Assembly: GCA_947441895.1 (NCBI GenBank)
Contig: CANEUT010000088.1
Coordinates: 1-6,714 of the forward strand
Direction: 5' to 3'
Length of the DNA: 6,714 nucleotides
Source of the DNA: Rickettsiales bacterium
GTDB taxonomy: Bacteria > Pseudomonadota > Alphaproteobacteria > Rickettsiales > UBA3002
The notes under the pieces were generated by a model. It saw only the letters and a program-made list of their open reading frames with translations, made no database searches and had not been told where the DNA came from. Shown piece after piece: positions 1-5,718 of this stretch. The first letter of the stretch is position 1, and every line of letters begins with the position of its first letter. Position numbers and translations under genes: made by a program.

Positions 1-193
1 CAAAGCCAGGCTCTTCGCCGTTGAAACGTTTTTCCGCCGTTTCGGCATCATCATAGCAAAAGCCGGAATTCAGAAAAATGGCTTCGGATACTTCACCAAA
101 CTGCGAACGTATGGCTCCGCCATGCACCAATTGGGTGTCGAGCCCAAGGTCACGTAATTTTTCGATTGATTCAGTGTCTTGCGGTTTTGGCAT
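1..193 (-). CDS. metZ: O-succinylhomoserine sulfhydrylase, N-terminal fragment (runs off the left edge)
   Basis: Reading the minus strand from the ATG at 193-191 gives 64 open codons that continue past the window start, so only the N-terminus is visible. It contains LDTQLVHGG, RSQFGE, EAIFLNSGF and a final NGEEPGF. These match the start of MetZ, a PLP-dependent Cys/Met-metabolism enzyme that makes homocysteine from O-succinylhomoserine and sulfide in the cytoplasm. The PLP lysine and the rest of the fold lie outside the window. The gene is divergent from queE with 39 bp between start codons. No clear Shine-Dalgarno precedes the ATG. Related family members (cystathionine gamma-synthase, MetY) share the fold, but the QLVHGG...RSQFGE...EAIFL pattern fits MetZ best. 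Assignment is from family recognition of a short fragment. Confidence 0.83.
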   Translation of the reverse strand, partial: MPKPQDTESIEKLRDLGLDTQLVHGGAIRSQFGEVSEAIFLNSGFCYDDAETAEKRFNGEEPGF

Positions 194-232
194 GGGGTTG
201 GTAACGTAGCGGGCAAATTGAGGGCAGGCAAG
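194..232. promoter_or_regulatory. Divergent metZ/queE start region with queE ribosome binding site
   Basis: Only 39 bp separate the two divergent start codons. On the plus strand GAGGG at 220-224 lies 8 nt before the ATG at 233 and is a plausible queE ribosome binding site. It supports that start over the upstream in-frame TTG at 179. No convincing -35/-10 pair is readable, so promoters for one or both genes probably extend into the opposite coding sequence. Confidence 0.4.
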
Positions 233-892
233 ATGTTCGGTAACAATCCCAAGCGCGGGCCCGAAAAGGGCGATGGCAGCACGCTTCAGGTGGTGGAAAT
301 TTTTCCAACACTGCAAGGCGAGGGGCCATTTGCAGGCCATCCGGCGGTGTTTATTCGCCTTGGCGGCTGCAATTTAGCCTGCGATTTTTGCGATACTGAA
401 TTTGAGTCATTCGAGCCCATGGCTGTTGAAGCTATTGTTAAAAGAATTATGGCGGAGTCGGCACGCCTCGACCTCGTCGTCATCACCGGTGGCGAACCGC
501 TGCGGCAGGAAATTGGGCCGCTGTGCGAAGCGTTGCTGAGCAAGGGTTTGCGCGTGCAGATTGAAACCAACGGAACCTTGTGGCGCGAATTGCCAGCGGA
601 CGTGAATATTGTGTGTTCACCGAAAGTGACCAACGGCGCCTATTACCCCATTCGCCCCGAAGTGCTGGCGCGTGCCAATGCGCTGAAGTTTATTATTTCC
701 ACCACGCGCCCGCATTATGGCGCGGTGGGTGAAGTGGGGCAGGCGGCGCGCAAGGTGCCCATTTACGTGCAGCCAATGGATGAAGGGAGCGATCAACAAA
801 ATCGCAAAAATATGCTGCATGCCGCGCACTTAGCGCAGATCCATGGTTATCGTCTGTCGCTGCAAACCCACAAAATTCTTGGTATTCCATGA
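233..892 (+). CDS. queE: 7-carboxy-7-deazaguanine synthase QueE (radical SAM)
   Basis: The 219-residue product is a radical SAM enzyme that rearranges 6-carboxytetrahydropterin to 7-carboxy-7-deazaguanine, the ring-contraction step of queuosine biosynthesis. Visible marks are VEIFPTLQGEGPFAG (residues 20-35), the [4Fe-4S] motif CNLACDFC (Cys46, Cys50, Cys53; CX3CX2C), the SAM-contact TGGEP (85-89), CSPK (128-131) and the typical QTHKILGIP C-terminus. The ATG at 233 is chosen because MFGNNPKR...GDG is the usual alphaproteobacterial N-terminus and a GAGGG site sits 8 nt upstream. A TTG at 179 would add 18 residues and run into metZ. The stop overlaps the queC start as ATGA, which implies co-transcription and translational coupling. 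Length and motifs are complete, so the enzyme looks functional. Confidence 0.95.
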   Translation: MFGNNPKRGPEKGDGSTLQVVEIFPTLQGEGPFAGHPAVFIRLGGCNLACDFCDTEFESFEPMAVEAIVKRIMAESARLDLVVITGGEPLRQEIGPLCEALLSKGLRVQIETNGTLWRELPADVNIVCSPKVTNGAYYPIRPEVLARANALKFIISTTRPHYGAVGEVGQAARKVPIYVQPMDEGSDQQNRKNMLHAAHLAQIHGYRLSLQTHKILGIP

Positions 893-1578
893 CAAAAAAA
901 GCAGTGCTTCTTCTTTCTGGCGGGCTTGATTCCGCCACCACCCTTGCCATGGCGCGTGAGCAGGGATTCGAGGTGTATGCCCTCAGTTTTCGCTATGGCC
1001 AACGCCATGCGGTAGAGCTGACGGCGGCTAATCGCGTGGCAAAAACACTGGGCGCGCGCGAACATAAAGTGGCCGATATTGATTTGCGCTTGTTTGGCGG
1101 ATCGGCCTTAACGGCGGATATCGCCGTGCCGAAAGATCGCAGCGACGAGCAAATCAGCCACGGCATTCCAATCACCTATGTGCCAGCGCGCAACACCATT
1201 TTCCTCAGCTTTGCACTGGCTTGGGCCGAGGTGCTGAAAGCCTATGATATTTTTATTGGCGTCAACGCGCTCGATTATTCGGGCTACCCCGATTGCAGGC
1301 CGGAATTCATCGGCGCGTTTGAAAAAACCGCCAACCTTGCCACCGCCTATGGGCTTGAGGCTGGCAAACACATCACCATTCACACCCCCATCATCAACAT
1401 GACCAAGGCGGAGATTATTAAAGAAGGCTTGCGACTTGGTGTTGATTATAGCCTCACCATTTCCTGTTATGACCCCACACCTGAAGACAAGCCCTGTGGC
1501 CACTGCGATAGTTGCAACTTGCGCAACAAAGGTTTTGCAGGCAATGGCATGATCGACCCATCCCTTATGTCATCCTGA
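889..1578 (+). CDS. queC: 7-cyano-7-deazaguanine synthase QueC
   Basis: The 229-residue ATP-dependent enzyme converts 7-carboxy-7-deazaguanine and ammonia to preQ0. The N-terminus carries the PP-loop LSGGLDS (residues 9-15) for ATP binding. YVPARNTIF (97-105) and GVNALDYSGYPDCRPEF (124-140) are QueC signatures. The zinc site is Cys193, Cys203, Cys206 and Cys209 in SCYDPTPEDKPCGHCDSC. The start codon overlaps the queE stop, and no strong ribosome binding site is present, as expected for coupled translation. The final codons ATG TCA TCC and the stop TGA lie inside the left arm of the palindromic repeat at 1566-1638. The native C-terminus therefore seems to have been replaced by repeat-derived residues after the conserved FAGNGMIDPS stretch. 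All catalytic parts lie upstream, so activity is probably unaffected. Confidence 0.96.
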   Translation: MTKKAVLLLSGGLDSATTLAMAREQGFEVYALSFRYGQRHAVELTAANRVAKTLGAREHKVADIDLRLFGGSALTADIAVPKDRSDEQISHGIPITYVPARNTIFLSFALAWAEVLKAYDIFIGVNALDYSGYPDCRPEFIGAFEKTANLATAYGLEAGKHITIHTPIINMTKAEIIKEGLRLGVDYSLTISCYDPTPEDKPCGHCDSCNLRNKGFAGNGMIDPSLMSS

Positions 1579-1638
1579 GTGAAACGAAGGATCTCGTTGC
1601 CCATCAGCAGATTCTTCGCTATCGCTCAGAATGACATA
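1566..1638. repeat. 73-bp imperfect palindrome (MITE/REP-like) between queC and queF
   Basis: The left arm (1566-1594) begins TATGTCATCCTGAG and ends GAAGGATCT. The right arm (1609-1638) begins AGATTCTTCG and ends CTCAGAATGACATA. The reverse complement of the right arm matches the left except for four substitutions and one 1-nt indel, around a 14-nt centre (1595-1608). As RNA it would fold into a long hairpin. The arms resemble, from memory, the dispersed bacterial repeat beginning TCATCCTGAGCGAAGCGAAGG; this was not searched. Both outer ends carry TA, as a TA target duplication of an IS630/mariner-type miniature element would. However, TA is also part of the palindrome, so this is only compatible. 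The element provides the queC stop codon (1576-1578). There is no T-run after the stem, so an intrinsic terminator role is unlikely. Confidence 0.82.
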
Positions 1639-1660
1639 CAACTCTATCACTGCGAAGATT

Positions 1661-2116
1661 ATGGAAAACCACACACTCACACAACTTGGCGCGCAAACGG
1701 CACTTCCGGAATCGCCTGAAAAAGCAGTGCTGGAGCGCATTGCTAATCCGCATAGCAATGTCGATTATCTCATTCGCTTCACCGCGCCGGAATTTACCTC
1801 ACTGTGCCCCAAAACCGCGCAGCCTGATTTTGCGCATCTGGTGATCGACTATATTCCCCGCGCATGGATTGTGGAGAGCAAATCGCTGAAGCTATATTTA
1901 CACTCATTTCGCAATCACGGTGCCTTTCATGAAGATTGCACCGTGGGCATCGCCAAACGATTAATTGAAACCATCGAGCCAACATGGCTGCGCATTGGCG
2001 GTTATTGGTATCCGCGGGGTGGCATGCCCATTGATGTGTTTTTTCAAACAGGTATTGCGCCAAACGGCGTGTGGGTGCCTGATACGGGCGTTACGCCGTA
2101 TCGCGGACGGGGCTAG
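1661..2116 (+). CDS. queF: NADPH-dependent 7-cyano-7-deazaguanine reductase QueF (short, unimodular type)
   Basis: The 151-residue enzyme reduces preQ0 to preQ1, the base that tRNA-guanine transglycosylase inserts into tRNA. The catalytic cysteine is Cys49 in FTSLCPKT, with Asp56 in QPDFA and Glu91 in FHEDCT. Their spacing equals that of Bacillus subtilis Cys55/Asp62/Glu97. The family motif ESKSLKLYLHSFRN (72-85) is intact. The length fits the short YkvM-like class rather than the double-length E. coli type. The ATG at 1661 is preferred. The in-frame ATG at 1631 lies inside the palindromic repeat and would add ten unrelated residues. The ribosome binding site is weak (GAAG a few nt upstream). 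Its 3' end overlaps the convergent dehydrogenase gene by 26 bp, with no terminator visible between them. Confidence 0.94.
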   Translation: MENHTLTQLGAQTALPESPEKAVLERIANPHSNVDYLIRFTAPEFTSLCPKTAQPDFAHLVIDYIPRAWIVESKSLKLYLHSFRNHGAFHEDCTVGIAKRLIETIEPTWLRIGGYWYPRGGMPIDVFFQTGIAPNGVWVPDTGVTPYRGRG

Positions 2117-3350
2117 CATTTTTCATCATTGCGTTAAGATCAAGGAAACTGAAGCGGTCGCGCGCCATATAGGCATCGTCCACTGCGCTTTGATAGCGAT
2201 CGTCGTTCACGTGAATTTCTGATGGTTTGGTGGGCACACCCGATTGAATAAATGCACGTTCAATAACGCTGGGGGCAACCATAATTTCAGTGATGAATTG
2301 TTTGATGCCAGTCCAGTCGGCATTAATTTTAGCGTTGATGATTGCGACCTGTTCGCTGCTGAGCACTTTTGCACCATAGGTAAGCCAAAGCATGGGGCCT
2401 GCGTGGTTACCAAAAGCACGCATAAAATTAGCCTCTTCACGGGGGATTGATTTAACCGCGAATGGTTTAAGTAAAAGTCGTTGCTGCAATTGCCCCATGG
2501 TCAGCGTTGTCACGGCAATCAGTTCGCCGTGCAAAAGTCCGTGCAATTCCGAACCACACATTGATTCGACTGCGTGAGCAATCATATGTTCACCCTGACT
2601 TGCAATGGCGCTTGATCCAGTCTTTGCCATTAAGTCGCCAGTTTCAAGCAGCACCTGCATCAGGGTTTTATAATAACCCAAATCATTCAGCTGCAGCTTG
2701 GGCGCATGGGCGATGAGTTCATTTTCATTTTTACGTAAACAATCAAACACCTCGATCGGGTAATGGGTGCCAAACAACAAATGCGCCATGCGCATGTCCA
2801 CTTCCACGCTGCTGCGGCACAGCGTGTCACCAAGCCCCGCACGCACTAAGCGCTTGGGAGCGGCAGCAATCACGGTTAAATCAGCAATCACTGCGCGGGG
2901 TGGCCTCGCAGCGTAAGAATGTTTAAATCCATGCGCAATCAGGCTGGCCGATGCCGAGCTGTAGCCATTCATCGATGCGGCCGTGGCAACGCAGATATAG
3001 GGCTTATTTGCAATGGTGGCGGCATATTTTGTCACATCATTCACGGTGCCGCTGCCAACAGCCAAAAACCCATCATAGTCAGCTGAGGCTTGCGCCAATT
3101 CTTCTGCTGCCGCCAATGTAGCGTGCACATTTTGCCCCAATGAATAGGGCTGAAAATTAAAAAAATTCGCAAATTTTACCGAGATAGCCTGACCAATCGC
3201 CTCCCAAGTATTATCATCGCAGACCAGCATTAAATTTGTGCCAAGCCCATGGCGTGCAGCAACCTGCGCTAAACTTTCAACGGCGTTTGCGGCAACGATA
3301 TGCTCATCTGTCAGTGGGTAGCTCATGTTTTTCACATGGCAGGTTAACAT
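2091..3350 (-). CDS. egsA: sn-glycerol-1-phosphate dehydrogenase family protein (AraM/EgsA-like)
   Basis: The 419-residue product belongs to the iron-type (group III) alcohol dehydrogenase fold, AraM/EgsA branch. That branch reduces dihydroxyacetone phosphate to sn-glycerol-1-phosphate with NAD(P)H. The nucleotide-binding region reads DGFLAVGSGTVNDVTKYAA (residues 93-111), followed by the branch-typical CVATAASMNGYSSASASL (120-137). Predicted metal ligands are Asp175 (AGLGD), His255 (QGEHMIAH) and His274 (LLHGE). The 19-residue spacing of the histidines equals that of B. subtilis AraM His248/His267. The C-terminus RDRFSFLDL is also typical. Two starts are possible, ATG at 3350 or ATG at 3326 (MSYPLT); neither has a clear ribosome binding site. 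The gene is single, convergent with queF and divergent from mltB. Family membership is strong. The exact substrate in a bacterium is inferred, and another polyol phosphate is possible. Confidence 0.82.
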   Translation of the reverse strand: MLTCHVKNMSYPLTDEHIVAANAVESLAQVAARHGLGTNLMLVCDDNTWEAIGQAISVKFANFFNFQPYSLGQNVHATLAAAEELAQASADYDGFLAVGSGTVNDVTKYAATIANKPYICVATAASMNGYSSASASLIAHGFKHSYAARPPRAVIADLTVIAAAPKRLVRAGLGDTLCRSSVEVDMRMAHLLFGTHYPIEVFDCLRKNENELIAHAPKLQLNDLGYYKTLMQVLLETGDLMAKTGSSAIASQGEHMIAHAVESMCGSELHGLLHGELIAVTTLTMGQLQQRLLLKPFAVKSIPREEANFMRAFGNHAGPMLWLTYGAKVLSSEQVAIINAKINADWTGIKQFITEIMVAPSVIERAFIQSGVPTKPSEIHVNDDRYQSAVDDAYMARDRFSFLDLNAMMKNASPVRDTA

Positions 3351-3525
3351 TAACGCGCTGGCATGACGATGAAAAACGGTTCCGGTTGATAAGAACCGCT
3401 TTACACTTGCCGCAGCGTTGCAGCGTTGTCATAAGTGATTGCCCATTGTCAGGTATAGTATGGCTGTTGTTGCTGAGCCACCGTATCTGGTAGTAGTCGA
3501 CCATAAAAACAAGCAGACCACGCCC
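3351..3525. promoter_or_regulatory. Divergent intergenic region, dehydrogenase gene / mltB
   Basis: This 175-bp gap must hold promoters for the leftward dehydrogenase gene and the rightward envelope operon. The best plus-strand -10 candidate is TATAGT at 3454-3459, 66 nt before the mltB ATG. The only good -35-like hexamer, TTGTCA at 3426-3431, is 22 nt away, which is too far for a standard sigma-70 pair. GCAGCGTT is repeated in tandem at 3412-3427. The hairpin at 3372-3402 is listed separately. No promoter is certain. Confidence 0.35.
3372..3402 (-). terminator. Terminator- or attenuator-shaped hairpin in the leader of the dehydrogenase gene
   Basis: On the minus strand CGGTTC (3398-3393) pairs perfectly with GAACCG (3382-3377) across a 10-nt loop. 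The stem extends by one G-T wobble and three A-T pairs into a run of five T (3376-3372). The T-run ends 21 nt before the ATG at 3350. In shape it is an intrinsic terminator pointing into the dehydrogenase gene, so it could be a leader attenuator. It could equally be an operator palindrome for the divergent promoters. The stem is short and partly AU, so the call is tentative. Confidence 0.35.
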
Positions 3526-4503
3526 ATGATTTTTTCTCGTTTCATTGCCACATCGATTACATTTTGCCTTTTGGCAACGGCAGCGCATGCGCAAAGCGCA
3601 GAAGGCTTTTCCAGTTGGTTGGATGATTTTAAATCACGCGCTGCAGCACAAGGTATTCAGTCATCGGTCATTGAAGGCGCCTTAACCGGTGTGGAGCTAA
3701 ATGAGCGTGTGCTGGCGCTTGACCAGAAACAACCCGAAGGCAAAATCAGCTTCACGCAATATTTGCGTAACACTGTGTCACCCGAGCGCATTCGCAAAGG
3801 CCGCGAAATGATGCTTACGCACCATGCGGTGCTGAAAAAAATTTCTAACCAATATGGCGTACCAGCAAAATATATTGTTGCACTGTGGGGCATTGAATCG
3901 AATTACAGCGGATTTCAGGGTAACTTTTCGGTGGTGGAATCGTTGGCCACACTCGCTTATGAAGGTCGCCGCGCTGAATTTTTTAGCAACGAACTGTTGG
4001 CGGCATTAAAAATTATCACGGTGGAAAAAATAGAACCATCGACCCTTACCGGTTCATGGGCCGGCGCCATGGGGGGATGCCAATTCATGCCCAGCACCTA
4101 TTTAAAATATGCTGCCGATGGTGATGGTGACGGCCACCGTGATATTTGGCAAAACCCAGCGGATGTTATGGCTTCTACCGCAAATTATCTGAGTGGTTTG
4201 GGGTGGGATAAATCGATTGCATGGGGAAAGAATGTTAAGTTCCCTGATGATTTTAAGACAGAAGAAGCTGATATTAAACATGCTCGCAGCAAAGATGAAT
4301 GGCGCAAACGCGGCATTAAGCTTGCTGGCGGAAAAACGCTGCCGGGCGCAAACATCAATCTCTATGCCATTTATCCCGGCACACCCGATGAAGGCGAATA
4401 TTTGGTGAGTGAAAATTTTCAGCGTCTGTTGCAGTGGAATTATTCGCGCTATTTTGCCACGGCGGTTGGCATTTTAGCCGATCATATTGGTGACCCATCA
4501 TGA
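3526..4503 (+). CDS. mltB: MltB-type lytic murein transglycosylase (SLT_2 family)
   Basis: The 325-residue periplasmic enzyme cleaves the MurNAc-GlcNAc bond of peptidoglycan with 1,6-anhydro product formation. Residues 1-22 are a signal peptide (hydrophobic core, AHA before Gln23) with no lipobox, so this form should be soluble, unlike lipoprotein MltB of E. coli. The catalytic acid is Glu124 in ALWGIESNYSG (119-129). GSWAGAMGGCQFMPSTY (176-192) is the substrate-cleft signature. DGDGDGHRDIW (198-208) resembles the calcium-binding loop of MltB and is followed by the conserved DVMASTANYL. No C-terminal peptidoglycan-binding domain is present, unlike many alphaproteobacterial relatives. The ATG at 3526 is chosen because it starts the signal peptide; upstream in-frame starts at 3439 (TTG) and 3460 (ATG) would bury it. 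No strong ribosome binding site is visible. The stop overlaps rlpA by 4 bp. Confidence 0.92.
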   Translation: MIFSRFIATSITFCLLATAAHAQSAEGFSSWLDDFKSRAAAQGIQSSVIEGALTGVELNERVLALDQKQPEGKISFTQYLRNTVSPERIRKGREMMLTHHAVLKKISNQYGVPAKYIVALWGIESNYSGFQGNFSVVESLATLAYEGRRAEFFSNELLAALKIITVEKIEPSTLTGSWAGAMGGCQFMPSTYLKYAADGDGDGHRDIWQNPADVMASTANYLSGLGWDKSIAWGKNVKFPDDFKTEEADIKHARSKDEWRKRGIKLAGGKTLPGANINLYAIYPGTPDEGEYLVSENFQRLLQWNYSRYFATAVGILADHIGDPS

Positions 4504-5693
4504 AATTAATTTCCGCATTATTATTGGCATCGCTTTTGGCAGTCACGGCGTGTTCGTCGCATCGTCCCGTTTATTCGGGGCATCAGGAAAGCACCGAAGG
4601 TGTGCCTGGTTTTGTGAACGGTAAAAAAGTTTCACCCAACGTAAAGCTTGGGCAATCCTACACGATTGATGGTGAAACTTATGTGCCTCGCCACCAGCCA
4701 GACTATGTGGAAGAGGGCGATGCCTCATGGTATGGGCCGGGGTTTCATGGTGGTAAAACCGCGAATGGTGAAGAGTTCGATAAATATGAAATGACCGCCG
4801 CCCACCGCACTTTGCCACTGCCATCCATTGTGCGTGTTACGCTGTTATCGACTGGCAAGCAGGCCTATGTGCGCATTAATGATCGTGGTCCATTTGCAAA
4901 GGGCCGCATTATCGACGTAAGCCGCGGTGTGGCTGATGCGATTGGCCTGACCGCCAAGGGCGTAGGTCGCGTGCGGGTTGAATATATGCCGCAGGAATCG
5001 CAACGTTTTGCTGATTTATTGGCCCAGGGGCGCAGCCCTAAAAGCATCGATGTGGCGAGCGAAGTGATTGGGCGTGAAGGCAGCGTGCAAATGGCCAGTA
5101 ACACGCTGGCTAAATCGGGCCACAGCACCACCAGCTGGTTGAACCACCTTAACCCGGTTTCAAGCGCCAATGCAGCTATTCCAGCAAACAATCAGCTTCC
5201 TGTAGCTGCGTCAGAGCCAGTACCAGTAGAGGACGATGTTTCGCCTGCCAGCGATATTCCACCAAGCCATTCACCTTTTGCCGTATTAGATGGCGATATG
5301 GCGCGAACTCAAGGCGAGGGTGAAACGACGGATATTGACCAATCATCTACTCAGCCTGCAATAACTGCACCATTGTTAAATGCAACATCACCCATCACGC
5401 CACCGCCAACACCGCCACCCATAGCATCGCCCGCTGCTGACCCTCCACCGGTTGCGACTGTTGCGCGCGGACCATCGCTTCAGCTTGGAGCATTTATGCA
5501 GCAAGCGAATGCTGAACGCATGAAAAAGCAATATTCAAAGTATGGCGATATTTCCATTTTGCAGCGGCAAGCCAGCAATGGTAGCCCCTTGTTTTTGGTG
5601 CGCATGGAGGCATTCGCATCGGCCGGGCAAAGCGCGCAAATGCTTGAACGCTTGCGGGGCATGGGCGTGGAAGCGCGAACGGTAAAAGAGTAA
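4500..5693 (+). CDS. rlpA: Septal ring lytic transglycosylase / lipoprotein RlpA with SPOR domain
   Basis: The 397-residue product is an outer-membrane-type lipoprotein. Residues 1-17 form a lipoprotein signal and the lipobox VTAC puts the lipidated cysteine at 18. The double-psi beta-barrel spans about 70-165, with ASWYGPGFHGGKTANGEEFD, TAAHRTLPLPS and VRINDRGPF. Glu91, His102 and Asp128 have exactly the spacing of the Pseudomonas aeruginosa RlpA catalytic residues Glu120, His131 and Asp157. A long linker (about 170-322) ends in a Pro-rich stretch (297-317). A C-terminal SPOR domain (about 324-396, from PSLQLGAFMQQANAERM) should bind peptide-stripped septal glycan. Catalytic activity is inferred, since some RlpA proteins lack it. 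Translation is probably coupled to mltB through the ATGA overlap, with GGTGA at 4489-4493 as the ribosome binding site. Confidence 0.95.
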   Translation: MKLISALLLASLLAVTACSSHRPVYSGHQESTEGVPGFVNGKKVSPNVKLGQSYTIDGETYVPRHQPDYVEEGDASWYGPGFHGGKTANGEEFDKYEMTAAHRTLPLPSIVRVTLLSTGKQAYVRINDRGPFAKGRIIDVSRGVADAIGLTAKGVGRVRVEYMPQESQRFADLLAQGRSPKSIDVASEVIGREGSVQMASNTLAKSGHSTTSWLNHLNPVSSANAAIPANNQLPVAASEPVPVEDDVSPASDIPPSHSPFAVLDGDMARTQGEGETTDIDQSSTQPAITAPLLNATSPITPPPTPPPIASPAADPPPVATVARGPSLQLGAFMQQANAERMKKQYSKYGDISILQRQASNGSPLFLVRMEAFASAGQSAQMLERLRGMGVEARTVKE

Positions 5694-5718
5694 ATTTATT
5701 TCATAAAGGATCATTTTC

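Noticed and set aside
179..232. Upstream TTG start for queE adding 18 residues
   Set aside because: The extension overlaps metZ, does not resemble QueE N-termini, and the ATG at 233 has a GAGGG site at good spacing.
194..232. SAM-II riboswitch before metZ or preQ1 riboswitch before queE
   Set aside because: The gap is only 39 bp, and no pseudoknot-like or A-rich aptamer tail pattern is visible; either would have to lie within coding sequence.
70..282. 70-residue minus-strand frame across the metZ/queE starts
   Set aside because: It is a different frame over the metZ N-terminus, which itself gives a convincing MetZ match, and it has no domain features.
1108..1503. 131-residue minus-strand reading frame opposite queC, and similar frames at 286-633, 617-829 and 6196-6516
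   Set aside because: They lie wholly antisense to genes with clear family motifs and show no recognisable domains; they are shadow frames.
3412..3427. Tandem GCAGCGTT as a regulator binding site
   Set aside because: Two 8-bp copies alone are too little evidence; mentioned only as part of the intergenic description.
3439..3525. Upstream TTG (3439) and ATG (3460) starts for mltB
   Set aside because: They would place about 20-30 polar residues before an otherwise clean signal peptide that begins at 3526.
5395..5450. Possible tandem repeat of CCGCCAACACCGCCACCC type in rlpA
   Set aside because: It is codon-level repetition in a Pro-rich linker rather than a regular DNA repeat array.
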